DNA of 64,000 nucleotides, from the NCBI RefSeq assembly GCF_001625215.2, contig NC_030387.2, forward strand, positions 806,001 through 870,000, written 5' to 3'. The notes beneath the pieces were generated by a model. That model was not told where the DNA came from, did no database searches, and saw only the letters and a program-made list of their open reading frames with translations. Made by a program: the position numbers and the translations under genes. The stretch comes from Daucus carota subsp. sativus (Eukaryota; Streptophyta; Magnoliopsida; Apiales; Apiaceae). Below are positions 46,487 through 58,531 of the stretch, one piece after another; position 1 is the first letter of the stretch, and each line of letters begins with the position of its first letter.

Positions 46487-47695
46487 ATGGCACCCAAAAG
46501 GGCAAGAAGATCACAAGGAACGAGCACCCAAGCCCCCGCATCTAGCGATTCTTCCTCGATGGGTGAGGTTGAGTTCACCTCGGATGGTGCGCGAACCGAG
46601 TTTCAACGGCTTATGAATAAGTCGTTAGTTAAGGAGAGGGGATTCTTACCCACGGCGGAGGATGGTGAGCTTTTGAACATGGTTCAAGAGCGGGGTTGGG
46701 AGTCTTTTTGCGAGGCTCCGGAGGCGGTTCCCTTGGCTATCATTCGAGAGTTTTATGCTAATGCCAAGGAGAATCGAGATGGATTCACGGTGGTACGGGG
46801 AATCCGGGTGGATTATAGTGCGGATGCGATCCGCCGAGTTATTGGGGGGCGTGCCAGGCGCCGTAATGAAGAAGATTGGGTGGTTGAGAGAATTGGGCGT
46901 GCTAAACGCCGGTTTGATGATGATCCAGTTGATCTTGATCGATTGGTGTATGATTTGTGTGTGCCGGATACAGCTTGGAAGATGACACAACCTCCTTTGC
47001 CGGCACATGTCTCTTTTCCAGCAGCCGGGTTGAACCGGTATGCGAAGGCTTGGAACGCCTTCATATGTGCTAACATCATGCCATCTTCACATGGGCATGA
47101 GGTGACAGTGGAAAGAGCTATTCTGCTCTTTGGAATTGTCTCGGGCAAGTATATTGATCTGGGACATGTTATCCATCAGGGGATTCTGAGGTTCTTACAG
47201 GGAGGAACCACTGGTGCCATTCCATATGGCACAATTGTGACGAAGCTTTGTCGATCGAGCGGTGTTCGTTGGCCATCCAACGAGCAATTACAGTTGCCAG
47301 GAGCACCGATTGATCATTCGGCGATCAGCCGCATGACGGAGTGGGATGGAGGAGTTCCCCACCCTCGAGGCCTTGGGTACATATATGATGAGGTGCCAGG
47401 GGGACGTCCAGCATTTGTGAGGAGGGAGCAGCCTAGAGCTTCTGGAGCTGGTACTTCACAGACGGAGAGGAGCTCCGAACCGATGGGAGATGCTCATTAT
47501 CGCCGCCTAGCGAGACGGATGGACACCATGCACGACATCCACCAGAGGTTTGCTTATGACTTGACACAGGCTCTAGGTAGTGCTTTCCAGGCACAGGGGG
47601 TCACAGTTCAGTGGCCAGTATTCGGAGCAGGGATGCAGTATCCTCCGCCTGATTCACCTCCAGCAGAGGAGGGCGAGGACTCGGACTCCGAGTAG
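46487..47695 (+). CDS. Third ORF of Athila-like element (putative plant transposon protein domain)
   Basis: 402 residues from a good start context (CCAATGGCACC). The N terminus is basic (MAPKRARRSQG). The core has KERGFLP, ERGWESFCEAPEAVPLAIIREFYANAKE and VRGIRVDYSADAIRRVIG, which I recognise as the family often labelled putative plant transposon protein, found in Athila-type elements at the place of the env-like ORF. No signal peptide or membrane segment is visible, so an envelope role is not supported here. The C terminus is acidic (PPPDSPPAEEGEDSDSE). It is intact, which is notable in an element that has lost its reverse transcriptase. A basic N terminus and no membrane anchor would suit a nuclear or nucleic-acid role, but that is a guess. 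Confidence 0.8.
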   Translation: MAPKRARRSQGTSTQAPASSDSSSMGEVEFTSDGARTEFQRLMNKSLVKERGFLPTAEDGELLNMVQERGWESFCEAPEAVPLAIIREFYANAKENRDGFTVVRGIRVDYSADAIRRVIGGRARRRNEEDWVVERIGRAKRRFDDDPVDLDRLVYDLCVPDTAWKMTQPPLPAHVSFPAAGLNRYAKAWNAFICANIMPSSHGHEVTVERAILLFGIVSGKYIDLGHVIHQGILRFLQGGTTGAIPYGTIVTKLCRSSGVRWPSNEQLQLPGAPIDHSAISRMTEWDGGVPHPRGLGYIYDEVPGGRPAFVRREQPRASGAGTSQTERSSEPMGDAHYRRLARRMDTMHDIHQRFAYDLTQALGSAFQAQGVTVQWPVFGAGMQYPPPDSPPAEEGEDSDSE

Positions 47696-48181
47696 GTATG
47701 TGGGCGCTCTAGCCTTTTTATCACTTTCAATGGGGACATTGAAAATTTTAAGTTTGGGGGTGGTAATCTAAGGAAGAGCATATTATTATGTAGTTTATTG
47801 CATGTGTAGTTAGTTCATATAGTTCACGTTTTTTTTTTATTTTATTTTGTGTTTATTTCTCACGTTTTTCTCATATTTTTTTAATTTTACATGTTTAGTG
47901 GTAATTGTCGTAGTTAGTATCACGAGCATTTGCATGAATTATGAAGTTAAGCCAAGTTAATTGCCTATGATGAGTTATGTGCGTAGTTCTTGATTAGTAA
48001 TTTCAATTGCAATGCTAGGTTAGTACTTGGAAATTGCTTGTGTTGGAAATTGTAATTCACATATGTTCTTGAGATAGGATTTAGACGAAATTCCATGAAT
48101 TCTAGTATTGAATTGAACACCCTTCAGCTTAGGTCTGTAAATCTTAAGTTTGGGGGAACTGAGGAGTAGATATACCTTTCT

Positions 48182-48213
<32 letters not shown>

Positions 48214-48936
48214 AAAAAAGAAGAAAAAATAGGAGTAAATAAATTCACTAGAAAAATAAGTGGTAAAATTAACTAGGTTGAGCTCATTAGTACTCGAGTA
48301 ATTAAGTCTGAGGGGACTTTGTGCCTAACAACCTAAAGCCCTTTGTGGTTTGGGATTGTTGACCCAACACTCGCTACATGGGTACTAGTGCATAAATCTT
48401 TAGGGATCTCAACCATTGCACGGTTAAATAAACCACTAGAATAAAGTGAATAATTGGTGTGTGAAGTCTTGTGGTGTTCGTGACGCATTTACACTGCGAA
48501 GCGCTCTGACCTTAGACCGAGCAATTAATCACCAATAGAAAAAAAAAAAATAATAAATATATAGAGAATAAAATAGAAGGGTGTGGACATTCTTTGGGAC
48601 CTTGGCTTTTAGTTGGATTTAAGTGACGGGGTGTTAGTTTTAAACTTTTACGATTCTTGATTGGGATTCTGTGGGAGTAGTAGTTTTTGTCTTGTCTCAA
48701 TAAAAGAGCATGCTTGCACACACTGGCACTCCACACTTGTAAATAGAAGAGTAATTGACTTAGTAGCGAGAGAGATGAAATTCGAGAACATTAGCACAAT
48801 CTGAGGTATTATAATTGGCAAGGCAATTACTTCATAGTTCACTCATTCATCACGTAGTTGCATTCATGCATTGCATTGTATTATTGTATAGTGTCGTTGA
48901 CGCTTGAGGACAAACATCAGTTTAAGTTTGGGGGTG
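47696..48936 (+). other. 3' untranslated region and polypurine tract of the retroelement
   Basis: No coding frame. The motif AAGTTTGGGGG occurs three times, at about 47749, 48149 and 48924; the last, immediately before TGATAAG at 48937, is the polypurine tract. A-rich run at 48183-48230. Confidence 0.75.
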
Positions 48937-50490
48937 TGATAAGTGGTATTTATACACACTTATAGGCCTTCATTTCCACTTAAATTGGTTGATTGTACTT
49001 AAGTGTTTAGTGTCTTTTGATGTGTTTTTATTGTTTTTCTGTGCAGGTCACGAGTTGAGGTGATGAAGTGATTTTCTATCATTTTAGGTTGGTTTTGGTG
49101 CATTATTTGCAAGAATAGAGAATTGTGGATTCACCGCGACTTGGGATTTTGTGGGTATATCTTCTACAAACCCTCACGAGAGCACACTCGTCCACTAGAG
49201 CTATCTAGGGGTTTAAAGGGCTTGTTGCATATGCTAAATGCAACCGTGATCACCTACGGAAGTGGTACTAGAAGCGAGGAAGGACATGCACGCGAGAACG
49301 AGCGAGAAACGAAGAAAAGGGGCCACCATCACAGACAGTAGCGCGCCCGCGCTACTTGGCAGCGCGCCCGCGCTACATTAAAGCCAACTAGCGCGCCTGC
49401 GCTAGTTTAGCGCGGTGGCGCCCCGCAGAAACTTCCCGGGCCGATTTTTACAGCTTTTCTGATGGATTTTAGCAGCGGTCGAGGCCTGGTTGACTTAGTC
49501 AATGCATTTTTATTTCTCGTGTGTAAAACCCTAGCCTCATAGTCGTAGTTTGTAGTAGAGAACAATATCGTAATCATAGTTTTAATTTTTATCGAAGCAC
49601 ATTATCAGTTTGTATTAGATCGTTCTTCGCGAGGAAGTGACAGTTTCGAGCAAGATCGTGAACATCAAATCTGTAACGTGTGATCCTTATTATTATTAAT
49701 TCAAGCATTTTTATTCTATTTAATTCTCGTCCTTTCTTTATCATGCTTTCACTAGAACCCATGATGTCGATTAGTTCGATTATGAACTAACCGCCTTCAT
49801 GGGATTCTAATGGATTTATCGATGTAGTCTAGTAACGAATGTTAATTACGTGATTGTGAGACTTATGTTGATTTCTTTGCATGAGCCGTGCTTATTCTTC
49901 TTAGAAGCGTAGCTAACTTCTAAGTTGTTTGTTAATTCTTTCTGAAGCGAGAGTGGATGATTGAATTTAGAACTATGCCATGTAAACATAGGATTATGTG
50001 AATGAAGCATAATTTGTGGTAGACTTGAACTATTTTTATCACCCTGTGTAATCACGATAGACGACTTGCTATTAAACCTCTCTGCTTACACTACCGCTAT
50101 AGAGATATAGGGTCTGAGCTTTGTGGGTGTCCATGAGATTTCTATCTTAATTGTGGATTTTGATTGGTACGATATGTGTGCAACGAGAGTTGGCATGTAT
50201 TACTTTCGTGTTGTCTGATTAGGATCAACAGTCGCATGTTAATCAGTAATTTCAATTCTAGATGAATTCGATAATGAAGTTAGAATCCCATGTGTTTTCC
50301 TATTCTGAATTTGATTAAGTAAATTTAATTATTAGTATAAAAGAAACCAATCCTTGTTAATTGTCTTGGCAGTGATAATTGATCATACATTGTTGCATAG
50401 GTGCGTATTCTTAATTCACCAGTCTCTGTGGGAACGAACTTAATATATTACTTGTGATCACGTGCGCTTGCGTGTAGATTTCACCGAACA
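48937..50490 (+). repeat. 3' LTR
   Basis: Same length and sequence as the 5' LTR except two bases seen by eye. Contains its own palindrome cluster at 49338-49423. Confidence 0.95.
49338..49423. repeat. GC-rich palindrome cluster in 3' LTR
   Basis: Identical to the cluster at 41853-41938. Confidence 0.9.
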
Positions 50491-50673
50491 CTAACCTCAT
50501 CTTGCAAACCTAAAGTATTATAAGGAGCTTGGTAGAGATCACATTATAACTTACCTAAATATTATCGGCAATGTCAAGAGGACTCGTCGTCCATTGAAGA
50601 CTTTAAAAAGCTACATGCAAGAAATAACTCCTGAAAACAACACCATTCATCTACAGAACAGATGTAGATTAAT

Positions 50674-53600
50674 TTACCTACCTAATTTCTGAGCTTTTAG
50701 TTTCTTTCTTCTGGTACTTACACCAAAGGTAATAGGATTTCCATTTTTATGACCATCATCCTCGTCAACAAAAATTATACGCTCTTCTTGAACATTATTT
50801 GAACTAGCAACCTGAGGTTCATCTGCATCCTCCTCTTCATCTTCATCCTCATAGTCATCATCATAAAAATCATCTTCTTCCTCACCATCGGCACCTGCTC
50901 GCATAGAGTGGAACTCAGGGGGAGGTGGACAATCCTCAGTAATGGCCTCGTCCCTCTTAATCACAAGATGTCTAATAACTCTTTCATCTTTGTCTAACAT
51001 GCTCTTGAAATCATTAATATCTTTTGCTTCCAACTCAAAGTTCATCAAGATGTAGTGAGCATTCTTAGCTTTCTGTATTTTGTATGCCAGCCTTCGAAGA
51101 CCCCAATCACTAAATCTCCACACCTTTCCTTTCTTTTCCTTCAAAAACTCTGCAAGTAGTTATATCATTGTTGTGTAAAAATGAAGTGTTCCAATTTTTA
51201 TTGATAACATGCAGATCAAAAGGAACATATATAGATGAAACTAGGTTATGCATATGAGCACTGACAAACTATAGCCAAAAAGCAACTGCAAAATTTTTAG
51301 AGTTGTGATTCAAAAAAACTGTTTTCTGTTTCTCTTAAGGAGGTTCTTTTATCACAACTATACCAACAACCAAGAACCTAAACAGTTACATTGCTCTTCT
51401 TTTTAGGAAATATAAAGGACTAAGGACGTGTTTCTTTGGATAAAAAAGAATGGGGAGGAATATGACGATACTAAAACTATTTCCCAGACATTATCACAAG
51501 TAACATTCATTCTTCCTATTTTAGATAAAGTCCAGTGTCTTTTTTTTTTCCACCCGTATCATTCACACATTTCAGCACCAAAATTGTGCACTAATCAAAG
51601 TTACGATTCTTACTTCTCTCACAACACTTTTACCTCTAAATTTGTTCACATATATCATCCTATTTCAACCAACCAAGCACAAAATTAGCATTCGTAAATG
51701 CAATACAACTATGTAGACTGGGTTATACACATAAATCATAAATGATATAAAAAAAAATAATGGAAGAAAATAAGTTGGCTTTGAACTCTAAAAGATAAAG
51801 AAGAAGTTCCACCTTGTACTTTGAGATTAACACTTTCAACCTCATCTACATATTTCTCATGAATCAGGTATACAACTTCATAGTGACGAACTGCAGAACA
51901 GAAACCAAATAAACATCAAAGGTTCAGTCTTACATATTAAAAAAGACATTGGTGGAAATGGGAGAATCAAATTTAACAAATATGCTGACTACAAATTTAG
52001 TTTTATTCCATGAAAATACTCTTAAGATGCCAATGATTCAAACAATCTCAAAAGTGAAATGAAAGAATCAAAATATTTCACTGTCACAATTGAAGCTGCA
52101 AACTATGTACAATGTAGGGATATCATTAAATGATTTCTGCAACAATTAAAAAGGCTAATATACTTACCGAGTCGTATTTTATTAGTTTGTACAAAGTAAT
52201 ACTAACCTCGATCTTCATCCAAATCACTTTCCAGAAGAAGATTCAAAGCTTCATACAGTTCCTCTGCAAAACAATGGTTAACCATTAAAGCAACTTGACC
52301 TCCATTTGATCATATAAATGAAAGAAAAGAATAAAAAACAAGCATAATAAATAATACAAACAATAGTCACTTACCCTCTTCAGCATCTGCAAACTCAGGT
52401 AGAAGCCTACCATCTTCCTGAACCTTTTTCTGAAAATTAATTAACAAATATATAACTATATAAGTGATAAATTCTCCACACACAATATAAAAGATTACTG
52501 GTTGGTTCCAGACTATCTACACTCTACAACAGCACCGCATCAAATTGGGCAATGTTAGGAACAGTTGAAGCAGATTAATTTAGCTTTGTCAAATAGCTTT
52601 GATTAAAATTTTATTCAGGCAGATAGCAGGCAGCGAAAACCAGCATAGAACATGACATAACTCTGGTACTTCCATAATAAAGAAAGTAGTTTATACGTTT
52701 GCATAAGCGTACTTATTTGTTGAAATTACAAATTAACGCTCTAAAGAGATAAACACATCGCTGCCTAACAAACTGCTAAGAATAGCAGTTAATGCAAATC
52801 TCAATTGAAAATCAAATCACTAAACCCTAGTAAGCTAAGTTGTCAAAGTCATTTGGTGGTTCAAAATTTTTATGTCACACAATTTAGAATCAAATTATTG
52901 TAAAGTCTATTTTGTGACTCTACAAACACCGTAACGATTTGGTACAATTGGTTATTTTCCATGGCATCTGAGCTCAAGTTTAAGAGAAGTCTCAATTTAG
53001 GAAAAGTCTCAAGTACAATCATTTCTAACCTCAGAGATTATGCCCCTTACCAAATGACACTGGTTCGCTTAGGTTCAGTCATTAGCTTCTCCAGGCACAA
53101 ATCAGTAAACCAAAACAATAACTCCCACACCCCCAAATAAAATGTAAATACATGCACCCAAATCCCAATTGACACAAAACTCATTTACATACTTTAATAC
53201 TTACATCCAATAAAATCACAAAACTAAAAGCAAACCCTTAAAAATCAATACTTTCATTACTTTCAATTCTCTATATTGATAACAACTACAACAACAATAA
53301 CAATAGTATAACATAACAACATAACGAGCTTATTTCAACCATATAAGTAACTTACAAATACATATATACTTAAGCACAAAACAGACCTCTTTAAGCAAGA
53401 CAGCCTCAGGAAAAAGGCCAGCAGATTCATCAGGCTTCACTACAAAGCTATGAGTATCCACTTTCTTATTATTTTTATCCTTCTTGGAGGCTGCTACTAT
53501 TACTGATGCTGGTGATTTCAGCTTCCGAGAAGAAGAAAAGGAGTGCCCATGTGAAAAAACAAAGTGGGCTCTATCAAGATTCGATTTTGATGAAACCCCA

Positions 53601-53686
53601 TCAGCTATTAACGCATTTTGAGCTCGGAATGATACAAAAAGATTTGGTGTTGAAGAAGAAGATGATGTAAACAACACCGACTCCAT
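50674..53686 (-). CDS. RFC3: Plastid ribosomal protein bS6-like, RFC3 type
   Basis: Five exons: 53686-53387, 52429-52375, 52263-52207, 51890-51813, 51149-50674; all phases close and give 321 residues. I start at MESVLFTSSSSS, which begins a Ser-rich plastid transit peptide; the open frame runs 12 codons further up. Then come FVVKPDESAGLFPEAVLLKE, the S6 fold (VRHYEVVYLIHEKYVDEVE, GKVWRFSDWGLRRLAYKI, AHYILMNFEL, RVIRHLVIKRDEAI) and a long acidic tail (EEEDDFYDDDYEDEDEEE). The length and long acidic tail fit REGULATOR OF FATTY ACID COMPOSITION 3 better than the about 210-residue plastid S6 alpha, but I cannot exclude a longer S6. Such proteins bind 16S rRNA in the plastid small subunit. The Athila-like element inserted 183 bases past the stop, probably in or just beyond the 3' UTR. 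Confidence 0.88.
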
Positions 53687-53804
53687 ACGAGTGTCTGTAA
53701 TTTCAACAGATGAGGACACCAATTATCTTTAGTACTGAACTTTTATGTCTCGTATTCTACATGTTATTAATTTTTGTGTCTTCAAAATCTACTTCTATAT
53801 ATTA

Positions 53805-54108
53805 CTCCCTCCGTCCCTTTTTATCTGTCCATTTTGGAAAAAAAAACACATACCAAGGAATAATTGATTGTATAAATTTTTTCATTAAATACCTCTAATT
53901 AATATCTTGAAAATGGTGGAATACCCCTACTTTATGTCTTGAAAACATGAATTCAACCAAGTTTTAAATAAGTCAAGCCTTGAAAATTGAAATTATGGAG
54001 ATATATTTGAAAAACTATCATTAAATTAGTTTTGAAAGTATAAATGGACAGATAAATAGGGACAAATTTTTACTTCCAAAGTGGACAGATAAATAGGGAC
54101 GGAGGGAG
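53805..54108. mobile_element. Stowaway MITE just upstream of the RFC3-like gene
   Basis: CTCCCTCCGTCCCTTTTTAT at the left mirrors ATAAATAGGGACGGAGGGAG at the right; TA flanks both ends (53803-53804, 54109-54110). It starts 119 bases from the RFC3-like start codon, so it lies in the promoter or 5' leader. Confidence 0.85.
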
Positions 54109-54325
54109 TAAATGGCAACCAAGGGCAAAATGAGCCAATAAAATGGTGATGAAATCTCCATTATACCCTTGTGTCACATGTAATTACAAGATTACCAAGT
54201 GGTGGGTCATTTATTGTATTAAAACATTAAGTGTTAGTAATTAACACATTTACATAGTAAATATCCATTTTAATTACAGTTGTCCTTTATTTATGATCAC
54301 TCATTATAAACGAATTGAAATAGTA

Positions 54326-54679
54326 AATGTTAACGTAGCTATTTACTTTACACAAAATAAATTTATGTGAGTTGGAGTTTAGATATATGATTAAACTCTC
54401 ATGTAAACTCTCTACAATCATAATTGATAGATTAAGATATCTTGATTCTCATTTTATTAAAAAAAATTATAAATTTTTTACATGTGCGATTATCTTAAAT
54501 TAGATGTTAATGTAGCTATTTACTTTACACAAAATAAATTTATGTGAGTTGGAGTTTAGATATATGATTAAACTCTAATGTAAACTCTCTACAATCATAA
54601 TTGATAAATTAAGATATCTTGATTCCCATTTTATTTAAAAAAATTATAAATTTTTTACATGTGCGATTATCTTAAATTA
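54326..54679. repeat. 177-bp tandem duplication
   Basis: Copy 1 is 54326-54502 and copy 2 is 54503-54679. They differ at only a handful of positions by eye, and both end in GTGCGATTATCTTAAATTA. AT-rich, non-coding. Confidence 0.9.
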
Positions 54680-54774
54680 TTTATGATTTAACTTAATGTT
54701 TCTAATATAGTAATTAATTAGCTCTTATACTTTTTGCAGAGTGATTTTGTTTACGAATCTTATTTTTAATTACA

Positions 54775-54818
54775 TGTATGTATGTATGTATGTATGTATT
54801 TATTTATTTATTTATGTA
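54775..54818. repeat. TATG/TATT microsatellite
   Basis: About six ATGT units followed by four TTTA units. Confidence 0.9.
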
Positions 54819-55620
54819 CATATAATATGTATGTACGTACTTATATGTTTTCATATATGTAATGGTACAACCATATTTATTAAGTTGAAATTTTATCTTA
54901 ATTTGTAATAACGAAATTTTACAACAAATCATAGATTTGTTACATGGTGTATTGAAAAAGTGGGAGTAAAAAAAAAAACCAAGTATATCATGTGATTCAA
55001 ATATTATCATCAGAGTGATGGTGTTCAAACTAAACTCTGGCGCTCGAGTAGCAAGTCATTAAATGCTAACTAATGTTCTAAAAAGTGAATTTTAATTTGA
55101 CTCGATAATCTTATCAGTAATAAATACTCAAAATAATCGACAAGTACTTACTTAAATAGTTTGCATGTATTTATAAACTAATTTTAGAGATTAAACTGTT
55201 AAAAAAAGATGTGTATTATATGATAAATTTTCATTAAAAACTTTACAGGTTATCTGGGATCTTTTCTCTTTTTTTTTAATCTGTTTTTTTTTAATATATA
55301 ATCCACGTTGCCCCAATTTTTACGCGAGTTATGTCAAACTTTATTCGACTTAGGCTAAATATCGAGTTAGCATCCAAAGCACGAGTACTCGACCAAGTTA
55401 TCGATCAAGCCAATGGATTTTAGACAACATACTCTAACAGTCGACTATTAAACAAATAATCACATATAAATTGTTAAAAATAGTCTGTTAAAATATCAAT
55501 AAACACCCATTGATAAGATAATAAATGAACAGTTGATAAATAATCGACCGACCTTATAATAATGTATCATTAACCGATAATTGATAGATAGTTATTGTAA
55601 CATACTAATGAATAAGATAC

Positions 55621-56219
55621 ATATATATAGAGTCCTACTCCAATAGAAACCAAATTAGCCTAAAAACTAGAAACCAGTTTCTGGACAGTTTTTTATCACT
55701 ATTTTTAACTACAGAAATCACTAATTTGTACATAACATATCACTAATTTATATATAGCATATCTCGCAAATATAAATATATATATATACACATATATGCA
55801 ACGTATCTGACTATCATCTTCACTCAAATCGTAATAATGGACCTCTTACCACCATTACCAGACGTTTCTATGACTAACCACCATTGTCTATCATCACCAA
55901 TAGTCACATACACTTTCCATCATTTCTTACAAAACTAACGACTACTTACCATCATCATACAACTTCTCTTGCGGCTTCCTACCTCCAAGAACCTTCCTAC
56001 GGATGAAATTGATCATCTATAATCGATTATCAATAGTTTAGATAAGTAGATTTTCTCAATTTTGATAGTAAAAATCATTGTTTGCATACTTTATAAAAAC
56101 AGTGATTAGTGCAGTATAAATTAGTGATATCCGTAGTTATAAATAGTGGTAGGGAAACTAGTTTCTAGTTTTTATTTTAAGAGTGGTTTCTATTTGATCA
56201 TTAGCCTATATATATATAT
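55621..56219. mobile_element. Inverted-end element with AGAAACCA motifs, about 600 bp
   Basis: The left end reads CCAATAGAAACCAAATTAGCC then AAAAACTAGAAACCAG. The right end reversed gives GGCTAATGATCAAATAGAAACCACTC then AAAAACTAGAAACTAG. Both ends abut TATATATA. Non-coding; superfamily not assigned. Flanks are simple AT repeats, so a target duplication cannot be judged. Confidence 0.55.
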
Positions 56220-57690
56220 GAAGAGATTTACTGGAGGAAGTGAGAGGGAGGAAGGCCTACCAAGTATTATGTTTATTTTTGCTACAAAACTGTATCATAT
56301 AAATATCTTTTCATATGTGCATGTCTCACGGTGTTCGATCTTATATCTTTTTTTATCATAGTAGCATATGAAAATATTAATCAATTTTAGCTATCCTACC
56401 ATTCAATGGGTTGCTTATATGATTCATGCGAATAGAGCTTATAATTTTTATCATTTACGGACACGTTCAAATGTGTTTTAGTTGAATAACATAATGAAAA
56501 AATGATTGTGTAAACTTCTTTCATGTGCCAATTCTATTATGCCAATTCAAGTTATATGAATATTTGTGTGTCATGCTGAATCAGATATCATGGATATTAT
56601 TAATTTATTTTAAAAGAGATATTTAAAAATCAAATAAAATTGATATATAATAAAAAAAATTAAATTATTAATCCAAAAAATAATAATAAATCAATTTATA
56701 AATGACCGGCCCGTGCCTCGCACGGGCTTCTACGCTAGTTTAAAATTTATAATCGATCCACAATATTGTATGTATATAAAATATAAAAGTGTTAATATAA
56801 TTTTAATGAAAATTTATAACGTTATTACTTATGTTTGTAACCAAATTTATTAATATAAAAAAATATGCATCTAGATAAATATTTGTGGTCTCCATATAAC
56901 TTGGACCTTTTATATAAGATATATTTAATTTTTGTATTTTATATACTTAATCGTATATTGTCATGTTCATATATTTTTATATGTTATTCTGTCTCAAAAT
57001 TGAAACTTAAATTTCAAGTCGTGTTGGCTCTACTTTTGAGTCCTGTTATAAATATTTTGTCTTATACTTTGCATTATTGCAAATTTTTTTATATCTGATC
57101 AAAATTTAAATACATAAAAAGAAAATTTTAAAATAATATTATAATCAAAATACACTTATACATCTTTTAAAAGTTAATCATTTTATAGTTAAAAAAATTA
57201 TTGACAGAGTATTTTAAAACGACATTTTGCTTATCCATCTGAGTATATGAATTTTTCTTCCTGACCCCATAAATTACCGACTAAATATAAATTGAAAATA
57301 AATTTGAAAGGTCTTGAAACCTCTAACATCGAATTTCATAGTACAGAGAATTTAGAAATCCTAAAACTAAAATCTAGGAGTCAGTTAGAGTCAAAAGGAA
57401 GAAGTTATTTAGCCAGTATCACTTATCCATGAACAATATGTTCCATATAAGATCACTTTTTCTTTGTGCTTCCCCTTTCCTTCCTTCATAACCAAACGGG
57501 AGCATTCTTCTGAAACTCGGTAACTCGCTGAACTGATTAAATATCGATCAATTTCTCGTTTTACATCACTTTTTACCTGTAATACCACAATCGATTTCTA
57601 GATCTTTATAGATGTATGATTTGCATGAATGTTTTTCCATGTTAAATAGTTAGCTAACGTTATATAATATTGTTTTGCAAGATTGGTAAA
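56220..57690. other. AT-rich intergenic DNA
   Basis: Apart from the Helitron terminus at 56709 nothing can be called. The last 150 bases are the leader of the small membrane protein gene at 57691. Confidence 0.4.
56709..56738 (+). mobile_element. Helitron 3' terminus (plus strand)
   Basis: GCCCGTGCCTCGCACGGGC forms a perfect 8-base-pair stem, followed seven bases later by CTAG (56735-56738) and T. The hairpin core (CCCGTGC..GCACGGG) is shared with the terminus at 17.2 kb, so both belong to related Helitrons. The 5' TC end was not located. Confidence 0.65.
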
Positions 57691-58083
57691 ATGGGTAACA
57701 TGGACACTTCCTGTGGCATTATCTTCATGCGTCTCTGGATCATTGTTATCGTGAGCTGTGTCACAGGCTTTGTTATAGACAACTCCCTGACTATTTATCA
57801 TACACAACACGATACTCGAAGTGCCATTGTTCAAGCTGTTCTGCTTATGTCTCTGATCATGATTTTATCTGGTGGTGCATGGTTGAAAATCAATGAGGAA
57901 AGGGATCGCGAATGGGACCTCGTAACAAGTAAAAGTATGGAAGTCCAGGAAGAACATGTCTGCGATGTCACACGAGGCTCAGATGCGGAGAAGACTTCCA
58001 AGAACAAGCAAATTGAATTTACGACTTCCGAAAACAAGCAACTTGAATTTACTTCACAAGAGGAAATGAATTCATTTGCATGA
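57691..58083 (+). CDS. Small protein with two membrane segments (family member B)
   Basis: 130 residues from ATG 57691 (a second ATG three codons on would also serve). Residues about 12-31 (FMRLWIIVIVSCVTGFVID) and 48-66 (IVQAVLLMSLIMILSGGAW) are membrane segments with a short polar loop between them (TIYHTQHDTRS). The tail is long and charged, and holds a small internal repeat: KNKQIEFTTSE then ENKQLEFTSQE. The VTGFVID...YH core and the spacing of the two segments match the protein at 10921-11214, and the upstream (TTTTGCA..ATTGGTAAAATG) resembles that gene's leader. I know no function. Confidence 0.6.
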   Translation: MGNMDTSCGIIFMRLWIIVIVSCVTGFVIDNSLTIYHTQHDTRSAIVQAVLLMSLIMILSGGAWLKINEERDREWDLVTSKSMEVQEEHVCDVTRGSDAEKTSKNKQIEFTTSENKQLEFTSQEEMNSFA

Positions 58084-58531
58084 AGCAGGATATTCCAGGA
58101 AGCAAAAATGTCTGTATTCCTGGCGTGTTTTTTCCTGTTCTATATTGTTCCTAAATATGCAGCTGTCAAATTTTGATGTAACAAATCCTATTGCCAAAAC
58201 TTGCCATGAATGCAATTTGATTTGAATTGTACCTGGTAGCCACAACGATGCTTGCACACCCCTACTTCCTCTGTTGCAAACATCTCCGAATAGTTACATC
58301 CGTCACAAATGGCAGGTATGACTGTCCTGCCAGCAAATTCAAACTAAAATGATAAATTGTTTTAGCTATGATGCTGAAGCATAGTAACTATTGACACTAC
58401 ACTTCTGCTGTTCCGATGGGGTAACAGGGGAACCTTTAACTTCAGGTTGGCACACAGGAGAGTAAGACACGGCCATTGTATCTTAACTTCTCAAGTAATA
58501 ACAAGGCAAGAAAGGACATACTGAAAAACCA

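Larger units (their letters stand above)
41452..50490 (+). mobile_element. Athila-like Ty3/gypsy LTR retrotransposon, complete but internally deleted (9039 bp)
   Basis: Two 1554-bp LTRs flank an internal region of 5.9 kb, with a 5-bp target duplication CTAAC at 41447-41451 and 50491-50495. Order: 5' LTR, tRNA-Asp type primer binding site, gag-remnant ORF, fused RNase H-integrase ORF, third ORF, polypurine tract, 3' LTR. The order (a large ORF after integrase), the primer type and the integrase sequence fit the Athila lineage. The gag capsid part, protease and reverse transcriptase are absent, so it cannot replicate alone. Only two differences were found between the LTRs by eye (41957 T against 49442 C; 42002 C against 49487 T), so the insertion is very recent. 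It landed 183 bases downstream of the RFC3-like stop codon. Confidence 0.93.

Noticed and set aside
46646..47148. Antisense frames of 111-120 codons inside retroelement ORF3
   Set aside because: Shadows of the real frame; the plus-strand ORF has a recognised family core.
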